64,000 nt of DNA from Mesorhizobium_K quangtriensis (GCF_040081925.1 NZ_JBEBMF010000003.1:372001-436000); one strand, 5' to 3'; counted from the stretch's first letter, positions 24,736 through 33,996 are shown. The notes: a model not told the origin generated them from the letters alone. Translations and numbers: made by a program.

Positions 24736-25416
24736 TCAGGCAGCCTTCAGAGCCGGCAGTCCGAGCGCGCTTTCAAACAATCCGCGCCCGTCCGTTCCGC
24801 CGTGTGCGGCCTCGATCAGGTTCTCGGGGTGGGGCATCAGGCCGAGCACATTGCCCTTGTCGTTCACTATCCCGGCGATATCGTTGATCGAACCGTTGGG
24901 ATTGGTGCCTTCGGCGTAGCGGAATACGACCTGGCCTTCGCCCTCGAGGCGCGCCAGCGTTTCCGCGTCGGCGAAATAATTGCCGTCATGATGTGCGACA
25001 GGCGTGCGGATGATCTGGCCGGGCGTGTAGTTGCGCGTGAAGGCCGTGTTGGCGTTTGCGACGCTCAGCTTTACCTCGCGGCAGACGAATTTCAGCGACG
25101 CATTGCGCATCAGCGCGCCGGGAAGCATGCCGGCCTCGACTAGGATCTGGAAGCCGTTGCAGACGCCGACCACCTGGACGCCCTTCGCGGCTTTTTCAGC
25201 AACCGCGCGCAGCACCGGTGAGCGGGCAGCGATAGCCCCACAGCGCAGATAGTCGCCGAAGGAGAAGCCGCCGGGAATGGCGATCAGGTCGACATCCGGG
25301 ATTTCGGTGTCGGTCTGCCAGACCGTCGCCGGCGCCTTGCCGGAAATCTTGGTCAGCGCCGCGATCATGTCGCGGTCGCGATTGAGGCCGGGAAGAAGGA
25401 CGACGGCGGTTTTCAT
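24736..25416 (-). CDS. purQ: Phosphoribosylformylglycinamidine synthase, PurQ glutaminase subunit
   Basis: Supplies ammonia from glutamine to PurL through a class I glutamine amidotransferase fold. The 226-residue protein has the nucleophile C86 in VGVCNGFQIL, the oxyanion-hole region IPGGFSFGDYLR, and the catalytic His/Glu in LMPHPEN. The ATG at 25416 overlaps the purS stop by one base, showing tight coupling. The gene order purC-purS-purQ is normal, but purL is displaced about 2.5 kb. Confidence 0.97.
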   Translation of the reverse strand: MKTAVVLLPGLNRDRDMIAALTKISGKAPATVWQTDTEIPDVDLIAIPGGFSFGDYLRCGAIAARSPVLRAVAEKAAKGVQVVGVCNGFQILVEAGMLPGALMRNASLKFVCREVKLSVANANTAFTRNYTPGQIIRTPVAHHDGNYFADAETLARLEGEGQVVFRYAEGTNPNGSINDIAGIVNDKGNVLGLMPHPENLIEAAHGGTDGRGLFESALGLPALKAA

Positions 25417-25658
25417 CAATTCACGGCTACGCTGTAGTTTTCGATAACCGTATTCGCCAGAAGCTTGTCGCACATGGCTTTCAGTTCGGCCTCAGCCTTC
25501 GCCTTGTCAGTGCCATCGAGTTCGAGGTCGAAGACCTTGCCCTGGCGAACCGAGCCGACACCGTCGAAGCCAAGCCCGGACAAGGCATGCTCGATCGCCT
25601 TGCCCTGCGGGTCGAGCACGCCGTTCTTCAGTGTTACGGTGACGCGGGCCTTGATCAC
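25416..25658 (-). CDS. purS: Phosphoribosylformylglycinamidine synthase, PurS subunit
   Basis: An 80-residue small subunit that bridges PurL and PurQ. The sequence (KARVTVTLKNGVLDPQGKAI, then FDGVGSVRQGKVFDLEL) is typical. The start is a GTG at 25658 with AGGAG eight bases upstream; the longer in-frame reading crosses into purC and is rejected. It lies 20 bp after purC and directly before purQ. Confidence 0.95.
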   Translation of the reverse strand: MIKARVTVTLKNGVLDPQGKAIEHALSGLGFDGVGSVRQGKVFDLELDGTDKAKAEAELKAMCDKLLANTVIENYSVAVN

Positions 25659-25678
25659 GCGTGAATACTCCTGTGCTG

Positions 25679-26473
25679 TCAGTGCGGCTTGCCGCGCCGG
25701 CCGTCGCCAGTTGCGACCAGGACGGGTCCTGTCGGTCGAGGAGGCTCGTTCTCGTTCATGATGCCGAGGCGGCGCGCCACTTCCTGATAGGCCTCGACCA
25801 AGCCACCCATGTCGCGCCGGAAACGGTCCTTGTCGAGCTTGTCCTGCGTCTGGACGTCCCAAAGCCGGCACGAGTCGGGCGAAATCTCGTCGGCAACGAC
25901 GATGCGCATCATGTCGCCCTCATACAGCCTGCCGCACTCCATCTTGAAGTCGACGAGCTGGATGCCGACGCCGAGGAAAAGGCCAGAGAGGAAGTCGTTG
26001 ACGCGGATGGCGAGCGCCATGACGTCGTCGATTTCCTGCGGGCTCGCCCAGCCGAAGGCGGTAATGTGCTCCTCGGAGACCATTGGGTCGTCCAAAGCAT
26101 CTGCCTTGTAATAGAATTCGATGATCGAGCGCGGCAGCACGGTGCCTTCCTCGATGCCAAGCCGCTTGGCGAGCGAGCCGGCGGCGACGTTGCGCACCAC
26201 GACTTCGAGCGGGATGATCTCGACTTCCTTGATCAACTGCTCGCGCATGTTGAGCCGGCGGATGAAGTGCGTCGGAATCCCCATGCGGTTCAGATGGTTG
26301 AAGATGTGTTCGGAAATGCGATTGTTCAGCACACCCTTGCCGTCGACGATTTCGTGTTTCTTTTTATTGAACGCCGTCGCGTCGTCCTTGAAGAACTGGA
26401 TCAGTGTTCCCGGCTCGGGCCCTTCATAGAGGATCTTGGCCTTGCCTTCATAAATGCGGCGGCGGTTTTTCAT
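25679..26473 (-). CDS. purC: SAICAR synthetase
   Basis: Phosphoribosylaminoimidazole-succinocarboxamide synthase joins aspartate to CAIR using ATP in purine synthesis. The 264-residue protein contains MKNRRRIYEGKAKILYEGPE, FFKDDATAFNKKK and the SAICAR signature region with LVDFKMECGR. The C-terminal 20 residues are Pro/Gly-rich. It heads the purC-purS-purQ operon. The 258-bp upstream spacer (26474-26731) separates it from the divergent ATPase inhibitor gene and shows no obvious operator. Confidence 0.98.
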   Translation of the reverse strand: MKNRRRIYEGKAKILYEGPEPGTLIQFFKDDATAFNKKKHEIVDGKGVLNNRISEHIFNHLNRMGIPTHFIRRLNMREQLIKEVEIIPLEVVVRNVAAGSLAKRLGIEEGTVLPRSIIEFYYKADALDDPMVSEEHITAFGWASPQEIDDVMALAIRVNDFLSGLFLGVGIQLVDFKMECGRLYEGDMMRIVVADEISPDSCRLWDVQTQDKLDKDRFRRDMGGLVEAYQEVARRLGIMNENEPPRPTGPVLVATGDGRRGKPH

Positions 26474-26731
26474 CGGATTTCCTGGATTTGTCGAGCCGGC
26501 GGATGGACCGAACGGCCCGGAAGAGATAATGCGCCGGACGTATCGTTCAATGCCGGTCTATCCGAATCGGCTTACATGCTCAATCATCAAAGCGGCCGAT
26601 CAACCGCTTTCCGCTGCGAAATACCGCACTGCAACAAGCCGTGATCGTATTGACCCGGACGCAGGCTTTTGGTTTGTGCGGACAAACACCACATCTGGTC
26701 GGAACGACCGTCACCTGCCTGGAGGATCTTG

Positions 26732-27049
26732 ATGAGCGATTTTTCTGACCGCGAGAAGGGTTTTGAGCGCAAGTTCGCTTTGGACGAGGAACTGCGTTTC
26801 AAGGCTACGGCGCGGCGCAACAAGCTTCTCGGGCTCTGGGCTGCCGAAAAGCTGGGCAAGGCCGGCGCAGACGCGGAAGCCTATGCCAAGGAAGTTGTCG
26901 CGGCCGATTTCGTGGAAGCCGGCGATGACGATGTCCTGCGCAAGGTGAAGGCGGATTTCGAAGCTGCGGGTGTAGACCAGTCGGAACACCAGATCCGACG
27001 TACCATGGACGAATTGCTCGCGCAGGCGATCGAGCAGGTAAAGAGCTGA
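26732..27049 (+). CDS. F1Fo-ATPase inhibitor subunit zeta (DUF1476)
   Basis: A 105-residue helical protein belonging to the former DUF1476 family, whose Paracoccus member is the zeta subunit that blocks reverse rotation of the F1-ATPase. It starts MSDFSDREKGFERKFALDEE and continues ATARRNKLLGLWAAEKLG, both conserved. The N-terminal inhibitory helix is present. The ATG has a GGAGG site. A Rho-independent terminator follows directly. Confidence 0.93.
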   Translation: MSDFSDREKGFERKFALDEELRFKATARRNKLLGLWAAEKLGKAGADAEAYAKEVVAADFVEAGDDDVLRKVKADFEAAGVDQSEHQIRRTMDELLAQAIEQVKS

Positions 27050-27069
27050 TCCAGCTCATGGGAAGCAGG

Positions 27070-27096
27070 AAAAACCGCCCCTTCCGGGCGGTTTTT
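27070..27096 (+). terminator. Rho-independent terminator of the zeta-subunit gene
   Basis: AAAAACCGCCC (27070-27080), loop CTTCC, GGGCGGTTTTT (27086-27096). Strong six-bp GC stem with A and T tracts on either side. Confidence 0.9.
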
Positions 27097-27149
27097 CTTT
27101 GCCTTTTCGTTTTGCTGGCGTGACAAACGGAAGATTCGGGAGAGGTTCG

Positions 27150-27926
27150 ATGTCACTTGGAGCAAAGCTCGCCGCCGGCGAAACCGTTTGCAGCGCCTGG
27201 TCCGGCGTGCCGGACGCATTGACCGTCGAGATTCTGGCGTCGCAAGGCTTTGACGCGGTCACACTCGATATGCAGCACGGCGGGCACAACGAAGACAGCG
27301 TCCTTCGGTCGATCATACCCGTCCTCCGTCTCGGAAAGCCGGCGCTCGTCCGAGTCCCTGTTGGCCGCTTCGACATGGCCAGCCGGGCGCTGGACTTCGG
27401 CGCCGAGGCGGTCATCGCGCCCATGATCAACACCATCGAAGATGCCCAGCGCTTTGCGGCCGCGATGAAATACCCGCCAGTCGGCGAGCGCTCCTGGGGG
27501 CCGACATTCGGCTTTCCCCGTCACGGGAAGGGCGACCACCCGAAGTGGCTGCGTGAAAGCAACACGCGGACCCTGTCCTTCGCCATGATCGAAACCCGCG
27601 CTGCGGTCGATATTCTGGACCGCGTCCTCGATACACCCGGCATCGACGCGATCTTCCTCGGTCCCTCGGACTTTTCGATCGCCTGGACGAACGGAGAGCG
27701 CATCAATTCGACCCTTGAGGACATGATGCCGGCGATAGAGCAGGTAGCCGGCCGCGCGCGTCGCGCCGGAAAATATGCCGGCATCTACGTCGTCGATCCG
27801 TCCATCTCCGGGCGCTTTGTCTCCATGGGCTACCAGCTTCTTGCGATGGGCCAGGAGATGACCGTCATGAAGCTCGGCTCCGAAGTGCTTCTGAAGGCGG
27901 TCCAAGCGTCGCTCAAGGGCGCCTGA
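27150..27926 (+). CDS. HpcH/HpaI-type 2-dehydro-acid aldolase
   Basis: A 258-residue class II (metal-dependent) aldolase of the HpcH/HpaI family, a TIM barrel. Visible motifs are LDMQHGGHNEDSV (catalytic His), LVRVPVGRFD, the metal-binding Glu in SFAMIETRAAV, and the Asp in IDAIFLGPSDFSI. Family members cleave 4-hydroxy-2-oxo acids to pyruvate and an aldehyde; the substrate here is not known. The ATG at 27150 has a GGGAGAGG site. The gene converges with an FAD oxidoreductase gene. Confidence 0.9.
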   Translation: MSLGAKLAAGETVCSAWSGVPDALTVEILASQGFDAVTLDMQHGGHNEDSVLRSIIPVLRLGKPALVRVPVGRFDMASRALDFGAEAVIAPMINTIEDAQRFAAAMKYPPVGERSWGPTFGFPRHGKGDHPKWLRESNTRTLSFAMIETRAAVDILDRVLDTPGIDAIFLGPSDFSIAWTNGERINSTLEDMMPAIEQVAGRARRAGKYAGIYVVDPSISGRFVSMGYQLLAMGQEMTVMKLGSEVLLKAVQASLKGA

Positions 27927-27935
27927 ACCCGAGCG

Positions 27936-29024
27936 TCACGGCGACGGCCGCAAGGTGCTGCGGTTGGGATCGTAGGGCGCGAGGTCGGCGTCGCGCAAAT
28001 CCGTGGCGATTTCCCAAGCCGCCAGTTCGCCGACGACAGGGGCCAGCGTCACGCCGGAGTGAAGCACCGCGACGTAGATGCCATGGACTCCATCGGGCCG
28101 GCCGATCGCCGGATAGCCGTCGCGCGGCGTAGGGCGATATCCCACGGTGAGGAAATCCCGCTCAAGCCCTTCCGCGCCGCCGACCATGGTCCGGACATTG
28201 TCGAGAAGGCTGGTCGCCATCTCCCTGTCGCGGCCCCCTGGGTCGCCTCCAGCGAAGTCGGTCCCTATGATGAGCCTGCCTTCCCGCGTCTGGCGAACAT
28301 GGAAATCGGGTGTCATGACGAGCCCGTTCAGTAGCTTGCGGTCCGATATTGTCGAATGGGCGATGAGACCCGGCGGTGCATCGATAGCCAGGTTGACGCC
28401 GGCGGTTTCGAGAAGCCTTGCCGTCTCGGCGCCTGCGGTGATCAGCACCTCGTCCGCCAACAGCGTTTCGCCGTCCGTCGTTTCGATCCCGGCGACACGG
28501 CCAGCGTGAAAATGCAGGGACATGGCCTCGGTTCGGTCGATGAAGCGTGCACCGCGCGCAACTGCGGCCGCCAGAAGCGAGTTCGACGCCGCGACCGGCT
28601 CCAGCATCCCTTCCTCTGCGACATGGAGCGCCAGTTCTGGCGGATTTTTCAAGCCTGGTTCGATTTTCAGGGCCTCGTCGCGGTCGACCGTACGGATCCC
28701 ATAGCCCCAGCCGGCATGTTCCTGCGCGTAGGCGGCAAGTTCAGCTTGGGGCAGGTCCCAAAGGAGGCCGCCGCACCAGTCGACCGACAGGCCTGGCACG
28801 CTGCGTTCCAGGTTCCGCCAGCCTGCCATGGACCGGCGGCGGAAATGAAAATACCATTCGGGGTTGCCCCAACTCGCGTTGATCCAGGCAAAGGAGTTGC
28901 GCGTCGCGAGCCCGCCACCGTCGCCGGCATCGACGATCGTCACCTCGCAGTCAAATCCGGTCAGGTGCCATGCAACGGATGCGCCGATGATGCCGGCGCC
29001 GACGACGAGTACCCGCTTGGCCAT
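27936..29024 (-). CDS. FAD-dependent amine/amino-acid oxidoreductase (DAO family)
   Basis: A 362-residue flavoprotein with the FAD-binding VVGAGIIGASVAWHL motif at residues 7-21, a mid-protein ADEVLITAGAET segment and the C-terminal GIYVAVLHSGVTLAPVVG motif. It resembles D-amino-acid dehydrogenase/glycine oxidase-like proteins that oxidise amines or N-substituted amino acids; the substrate cannot be read from sequence. The downstream alpha/beta hydrolase gene lies upstream on the same strand (8 bp gap), so the two are co-transcribed. Confidence 0.88.
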   Translation of the reverse strand: MAKRVLVVGAGIIGASVAWHLTGFDCEVTIVDAGDGGGLATRNSFAWINASWGNPEWYFHFRRRSMAGWRNLERSVPGLSVDWCGGLLWDLPQAELAAYAQEHAGWGYGIRTVDRDEALKIEPGLKNPPELALHVAEEGMLEPVAASNSLLAAAVARGARFIDRTEAMSLHFHAGRVAGIETTDGETLLADEVLITAGAETARLLETAGVNLAIDAPPGLIAHSTISDRKLLNGLVMTPDFHVRQTREGRLIIGTDFAGGDPGGRDREMATSLLDNVRTMVGGAEGLERDFLTVGYRPTPRDGYPAIGRPDGVHGIYVAVLHSGVTLAPVVGELAAWEIATDLRDADLAPYDPNRSTLRPSP

Positions 29025-29032
29025 GCTTTTCT

Positions 29033-29587
29033 CTAGGCTTTCAGTCCGGTCAGGAATTTCGCGAAGATCATCGACCCTTCTGGCCAGGGCCCGTGCCCGG
29101 ATTCTGCGTTGAGATGGCCGACTTCCCCTGCATCGAGGAAGAGGGAACCCCAGGCGCCGGCGATGTCCTCTGCGACGTCGAACGATCCGTACGGATCGTT
29201 GCGGCTCGCGATGACCACCGACGGGAAGGGCAGCGGGTCGCGAGGGTAGGGGCCGAACGTCATCAGGTGCTTTGGCCGGATCGACGGATTGGCGACCTCA
29301 GGCGGGGCGACGAAGAATCCACCCGCGACCCGCTTCTTGAATCGCGGGATCGACTGGATGACCGTCGGCACCCCCAGCGAATGGGCGACCAGCACGACCG
29401 GCCGCTCGGCTTGGTTAACGGCGTCGGCTACGGCCTCGGTCCAGTCCTCCCGTACAGGCTTCGACCATTCCGCCTGCTCCACGCGGCGCGCCGTCGAAAG
29501 CTTGGCCTCCCAGCGGCTTTGCCAGTGATCGGCCCCGGAATTGGTGTAGCCCGGTACGATGAGAATATCTGCTTCGCTTACTTTCAT
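29033..29587 (-). CDS. RBBP9/YdeN-type alpha/beta hydrolase
   Basis: A 184-residue serine hydrolase of the RBBP9/YdeN family. The nucleophile sits in VAHSLG, the acid is probably in ASRNDPYGS, and the His lies in GEVGHLNAESGHGPWPEG. The N-terminal ADILIVPGYTNSGADHWQSRW is diagnostic. The substrate is unknown. The ATG at 29587 fits the family start. Its stop is 8 bp before the FAD oxidoreductase start. Confidence 0.9.
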   Translation of the reverse strand: MKVSEADILIVPGYTNSGADHWQSRWEAKLSTARRVEQAEWSKPVREDWTEAVADAVNQAERPVVLVAHSLGVPTVIQSIPRFKKRVAGGFFVAPPEVANPSIRPKHLMTFGPYPRDPLPFPSVVIASRNDPYGSFDVAEDIAGAWGSLFLDAGEVGHLNAESGHGPWPEGSMIFAKFLTGLKA

Positions 29588-29733
29588 GGGGCGGATGTAG
29601 CGACCGGTTGCGGCAGGCGCAACCTTCGCAACAGTCAATGATTATCGAACGTCGTGTTCGGGATTGGAGGTCTTGTGTGAACGATCCTTCGAAGTATCTA
29701 TAGGACGAAGGTTGGCCAGCACGGAGTGGATTT

Positions 29734-30636
29734 GTGGCGATCGACAGACGTACGGTCATCGGTGGACTGGGTGCAATGGCGGCGGCGCCGGCCGGACTTG
29801 CAGCTGCAGAGGAACAGACAATGAGTAATCTTCCATTCGCGGCGACGACACCGATAAGTGTCGGTCAGGTCGGCCTCAAGGCCCGAAACGCAAAGGCGCT
29901 TGCAGACTATTACAGCGCGGTCGTCGGGCTGGAACAGTTGTCGTCCGACGGCGAGACGATCACACTCGGCTCGAAGGACAGGCCGCTACTCGTCATCGAA
30001 AACGACAAAGCGTCCAAACCGGATGATCCGCGCAGCGCCGGACTTTTCCATACCGCGTTCCTGCTGCCCTCCCGGGCGGACCTTGGCCGCTGGATAAACC
30101 ATGCGATCGAAAACAGGATTCCAGTTGATGGAGCTTCCGATCACCTCGTGAGCGAGGCGCTCTATCTGACTGATCCCGAAGGCAACGGCATCGAGATCTA
30201 TGCCGACCGGCTTCCCACCGACTGGAAATGGAATGGCAGTCAGATCGAGATGGCGACCAACCGCATGGATGTCGAAGGCGTCCGTGGCGCGGTGCCGGCT
30301 AGGGGCCCGAAATGGCAAGGCGCTCCCGAAGGATCTGTCGTCGGCCACGTCCATCTGCGCGTCGGCGACCCGGTTGCGGCGGAAGACTGGTGGAAGCGCA
30401 CGCTCGGCTTCGACACGGTGGCGAAATACGGGGCGCAGGCGGTGTTTTTGTCGACCGGCGGCTATCACCACCATATCGGCGCCAACGCGTGGCAGAGCGC
30501 CGGCGCGGGCCAACGCGATCACGGACGCTCGGGTCTCGATTGGGTCGAACTGCGCTCCTCGCAGGCGCCGGAATCGGCTTCCTACGAGGACCCGTGGGGC
30601 ACGACCATCCGCGTCGTGCCGGGCCAGCCTGCCTGA
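29734..30636 (+). CDS. VOC-family catechol-2,3-dioxygenase-like protein, possibly Tat-exported
   Basis: Two vicinal-oxygen-chelate domains in tandem, as in CatE-type extradiol dioxygenases. The first starts SVGQVGLKARNAKALADYY with metal-ligand candidates in FHTAFLLPSR and the Glu in GNGIEIY; the second contains VGHVHLRVGDP and GGYHHHIGANAW. A GTG at 29734 yields a 300-residue protein whose N-terminus (DRRTVIGGLGAMAAAP, ending LAAAEEQ) looks like a twin-arginine signal peptide. An ATG at 29821 with GAGGAA six bases upstream would give a cytoplasmic 271-residue form. Both starts are plausible; dual localisation is possible. The substrate is unknown. Confidence 0.82.
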   Translation: MAIDRRTVIGGLGAMAAAPAGLAAAEEQTMSNLPFAATTPISVGQVGLKARNAKALADYYSAVVGLEQLSSDGETITLGSKDRPLLVIENDKASKPDDPRSAGLFHTAFLLPSRADLGRWINHAIENRIPVDGASDHLVSEALYLTDPEGNGIEIYADRLPTDWKWNGSQIEMATNRMDVEGVRGAVPARGPKWQGAPEGSVVGHVHLRVGDPVAAEDWWKRTLGFDTVAKYGAQAVFLSTGGYHHHIGANAWQSAGAGQRDHGRSGLDWVELRSSQAPESASYEDPWGTTIRVVPGQPA

Positions 30637-30642
30637 TCGAAG

Positions 30643-31647
30643 CTAGGCGGTCGTTGCGGGGGGCGGGTTCGCGCGGGCGGCGCGGCGTTTTCGTTTGTGC
30701 CCGCTCACGCCCCACCGCTTGTGGAACCACATCCATTGGCCCGGGTCCTCGCGCACCCAGCCCTCCACCACGTCGTTCAGCAATTGGGCCGAGGCGTTGA
30801 TGTCGATTTCGCCGTCAGGTCCGCGGGGCAATTCCAGCGCTTCGTGGATTTCGAGCCGATAGCGATTGCCCGGCAGGCGGACACAGCGCGCCGGATGAAC
30901 CGGGCAGTCGAACCGCCGGGCAAGCATCGCCACCACCGGGTTGGTCTCGCAGGCGCGTCCGAAAAAGGTGGTTTCCACACCGTTCCGATACTTCTGATCA
31001 ACAAGAGCACCGACATTGCCACCCTTTTCCAGGATTGCGGCAAGCGTGAACGCTGCACCTGCGCTGGTCGGCAGAAGCCCGCCCATTTTCGACGTGCGCG
31101 TCGAAAGAATGTAGTCGGCGATATAGGGGTTATTGGGGGGCCTGAACAAAGCGGTCATGTTCAGGCCGTGAACGGCCGCGGCGATCGGCAGAAGTTCGAA
31201 ATTTCCGGTATGCGCGGTGAAAAGGATGTGGGGCTTCTCTTCGGCGGCGAGCCGATGGAAGAGCTCAGCGCCGACGATTTCGATGCGTCCGTCCGTTCGG
31301 CTGTGGGCGTCGGCATCGAACAACTGGTCGAGGAATATGTACTCGGCCGCGAGCCGGGCCATGTTGTCCCACATTTCGAGGGCGATCGCCTCGATCTCCA
31401 ATTCGGACTTTTCGGGATAGGCGTGTCGTAGGTTGTCGCAGGCCGTGCGATGCCGTCCCAGCCAAGGCCCGACCTTCCTCGAAGCGCGGCCTGCAAAATC
31501 CAGCGCCCGGTCAGGCGGAAGCTTGCGCAGGAACCACAGCGCAGTCATGGCCACCCGCGCGATCAGCCAGTCGCCGACCTTGCGCGACCAGATGATCACA
31601 GGCCGCATCACCCTGTAGCGGAAGTCGAACGAACTCCTACGCGTCAA
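30643..31647 (-). CDS. lpxXL: Lipid A very-long-chain acyltransferase LpxXL
   Basis: Transfers the 27-hydroxyoctacosanoyl-type chain from AcpXL to Kdo2-lipid A precursor at the inner membrane. The 334-residue protein belongs to the LpxL/HtrB family: an N-terminal membrane segment (VAMTALWFLRKL), the catalytic HX4E motif AHTGNFE (H146, E151), RPPNNPYI and VDQKYRNGVETTFFGR. The C-terminal tail is Lys/Arg-rich. Assignment to LpxXL rather than a general LpxL rests on its place at the end of the acpXL operon, as in Rhizobium. It follows adh2XL by eight bases. Confidence 0.92.
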   Translation of the reverse strand: MTRRSSFDFRYRVMRPVIIWSRKVGDWLIARVAMTALWFLRKLPPDRALDFAGRASRKVGPWLGRHRTACDNLRHAYPEKSELEIEAIALEMWDNMARLAAEYIFLDQLFDADAHSRTDGRIEIVGAELFHRLAAEEKPHILFTAHTGNFELLPIAAAVHGLNMTALFRPPNNPYIADYILSTRTSKMGGLLPTSAGAAFTLAAILEKGGNVGALVDQKYRNGVETTFFGRACETNPVVAMLARRFDCPVHPARCVRLPGNRYRLEIHEALELPRGPDGEIDINASAQLLNDVVEGWVREDPGQWMWFHKRWGVSGHKRKRRAARANPPPATTA

Positions 31648-31655
31648 GGCGAGCC

Positions 31656-32684
31656 TCAGCCCAGGCGCAGGATGATCTTGCCGAACACATCGCGGCTTTC
31701 CATGCGCTTCAGCGCATCGCCGATCCCGGCAAAGTCCACTTCCGTGTCGACCACAGGCGAAACCAGGCCGCCCGCCATCTTCTGCATGGCGTTCGCCATG
31801 TTCTCCATGCGACAGCCGAACGAACCGAAAATCTTCAGTTGCTGTTGGAAAAGCTGCATCAGATTCATCGTCGTGGAGACACCGGACGTCGAGCCGCAGG
31901 TGACGAGCCTTCCGCCGCGCTTCAGTGAGAGCATCGAGCCGGCCCAGGTGTCGGCCCCGACATGCTCGAAGACCACATCGACGCCCTTCTTCTTGGTGAT
32001 CTTGCGCACCGCGCCTTCAAAACGGTCTTCGCGGTAGTTGATGACGTGGTCTGCGCCAAGCGCTGTCGCCTTCGCCATCTTGTCGTCTGAACCGACGGTG
32101 GTGATGACCGTGCAGCCCATCTTCTTGGCAAGCTGGATCGCGGCCGTGCCGATGCCCGAGCCGCCGGCATGGACGAGGATCGTTTCGCCAGGCTGCAGCC
32201 TGGCGTTGTCGAACAGCATGTGCTCGACGGTTCCGAAGGTCACCGGCGCGACCGCCGCGCCGACTGCGTCGACGCCGGGCGGAGCAGGGACGAGCAGACG
32301 CGCCGGAAGGTTGATCTTTTCCTGCGCGAAGCCGTCGAGATGGAATCCGTGGACGCCCGAAACATGCTCGCAAAGATTGTCTCGGCCTTCGCGACAAGCC
32401 TTGCACAGCCCGCAGGTGCGCGCGCCGTAGATCGAGACGAGTTGGCCGGGAAGAAGTCCCGAGACGCTCGGCCCGACGGCAGCGACCTCGCCTGAGGCTT
32501 CAGCACCGATCGTGAGCGGCAGCTTGCGCTTCGCGAAGGCCATGCCGCGCCAGCCCCATACGTCGATATGGTTGAGCGCGACCGCCTTGATGCTGACCGT
32601 CACTTCGCCAAGTCCCGGCTCCGGCGGAGACGGGATTTCGACCGCTTCGAGCCGGCGGTCCTCGATCAGTTGCAAAGCGCGCAT
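31656..32684 (-). CDS. adh2XL: Zinc-type alcohol dehydrogenase of the VLCFA operon
   Basis: A 342-residue medium-chain dehydrogenase/reductase. The structural zinc site is visible in TCGLCKACREGRDNLC. The NAD(P) fold contains VHAGGSGIGTAAIQLA and the catalytic domain IGAEASGEVAAVG. In Rhizobium the gene at this operon position is needed for normal synthesis of the very-long-chain acyl group, although its exact step is unclear; it may act as an enoyl reductase-like MDR. The gene lies 40 bp after fabF1XL and 8 bp before lpxXL. Confidence 0.9.
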   Translation of the reverse strand: MRALQLIEDRRLEAVEIPSPPEPGLGEVTVSIKAVALNHIDVWGWRGMAFAKRKLPLTIGAEASGEVAAVGPSVSGLLPGQLVSIYGARTCGLCKACREGRDNLCEHVSGVHGFHLDGFAQEKINLPARLLVPAPPGVDAVGAAVAPVTFGTVEHMLFDNARLQPGETILVHAGGSGIGTAAIQLAKKMGCTVITTVGSDDKMAKATALGADHVINYREDRFEGAVRKITKKKGVDVVFEHVGADTWAGSMLSLKRGGRLVTCGSTSGVSTTMNLMQLFQQQLKIFGSFGCRMENMANAMQKMAGGLVSPVVDTEVDFAGIGDALKRMESRDVFGKIILRLG

Positions 32685-32724
32685 TGTGCGGGCGAATTCC
32701 CTTAAAAATTGTCAGGGCGTTCGC

Positions 32725-33996
32725 TTAGACGGGTTCCCGCGTCAACACAAGGCAGGCGTTCTGGCCGCCGAAGCCGAAGGAATTGGAGAGCACGCTCGAG
32801 ATATCGGCCGAACGCTTTACGTTGGGCACGACATCGAGCTCGATCGACGGATCGGGATTGTCGTAGTTGATGGTCGGCGGAATGACGCCTTCACGCATGG
32901 TCATCAGCGAGAACGCGGCCTCGACCGCTCCTGCGGCCGACAGCGTATGGCCGATCATCGATTTGTTCGACGAAACCGGAATATCGCGGATACGTTCGCC
33001 GAAGACGGTCGACAGCGAAAGATGCTCCATCTTGTCGTTTTCGGGCGTCGAGGTGCCGTGGGCATTCACGTAACCGATCCGGTCTTCGGAGAGGCCGGCA
33101 TCGGCAAGCGCCGCCCGTACAGCAGCAATGGCAGGCGAGCCATCCGGCTTCGAACGGGTGCGGTGGAAATCATCGGCACGCTCGCCGCAGCCGCTCAAGA
33201 TGCCAAGCACCGTAGCGCCGCGCGCGAGAGCGGCTTCCAGCGATTCGAGCACGAGGGCAGCAGCGCCTTCGGCGATGACGAAGCCGTCGCGATCGCGCGA
33301 GAACGGTTTAGATGCCTTCTCCGGTATGTCGTTCTGCGTGGAGAGCGCCGACAGCAGCGAGAAGCGGATCAGCGCCTCAGCCGTCACCGAACCGTCTGCC
33401 CCTATCGAAAGCGCACGTTCGGACTCGCCGCGCCGGATCGCCTCGACGCCGAGCTGGATGGCCGTTGCACCAGACGCACAAGCAGTGGAAAGCGTGATCG
33501 GCAGGCCGCGCGCGCCGAACTCGTCCGCCAGCCGGTCGGCTATGGTGCCAAACTGCGCCGCCTCGAAGATGTCCTGCGAATTGAGGCCGCGCGCGATCTC
33601 CAGAACCGTGTCGGTGGCCGTGCCCTTGTGCCCCGGCGCGTAGAGACTGAAGCGATCCGCCCAGTCCAGTTCCACCGGCGGCGAGGCGAGGAAAAGCGGC
33701 CCACCAAAATCCTCGGGCGGCAAACCGGACTCGCCGATGGCCTCGCGCGCGGCTGTCTCGGCAAGCTCATAGGTAAGCGCCGTCGCTCCTTTTGAACTAG
33801 AAGCCAGGAAATCGACGGTGCCGCATATTGTGGTGTTCAGGTGGTCGGTTGGAAACCGCGTAATCGGGTGGATGCCCGATTTTCCGCTGGTCAGGGCATT
33901 CCAGTTATCCCGCTTGCCGACGCCCAGCGACGTCACGATGCCTATGCCGGTGACGGCGACGATCGGTCGTCCAAGGTGGTCAGTGAGCTTCGTCAT
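32725..33996 (-). CDS. fabF1XL: Beta-ketoacyl-ACP synthase FabF1XL (catalytic)
   Basis: A 423-residue thiolase-fold condensing enzyme that elongates acyl chains on AcpXL. It keeps the full active site: C173 in LSTACASGATA, H313 in NAHGTSTPEND and H350 in NKSMIGHTLSAAGAVE. It starts four bases inside the end of fabF2XL (ATGA overlap), so the two ketosynthases are made in coupled amounts. This arrangement is like the KS-alpha/KS-beta pair of type II polyketide systems, with this protein in the catalytic role. Confidence 0.93.
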   Translation of the reverse strand: MTKLTDHLGRPIVAVTGIGIVTSLGVGKRDNWNALTSGKSGIHPITRFPTDHLNTTICGTVDFLASSSKGATALTYELAETAAREAIGESGLPPEDFGGPLFLASPPVELDWADRFSLYAPGHKGTATDTVLEIARGLNSQDIFEAAQFGTIADRLADEFGARGLPITLSTACASGATAIQLGVEAIRRGESERALSIGADGSVTAEALIRFSLLSALSTQNDIPEKASKPFSRDRDGFVIAEGAAALVLESLEAALARGATVLGILSGCGERADDFHRTRSKPDGSPAIAAVRAALADAGLSEDRIGYVNAHGTSTPENDKMEHLSLSTVFGERIRDIPVSSNKSMIGHTLSAAGAVEAAFSLMTMREGVIPPTINYDNPDPSIELDVVPNVKRSADISSVLSNSFGFGGQNACLVLTREPV

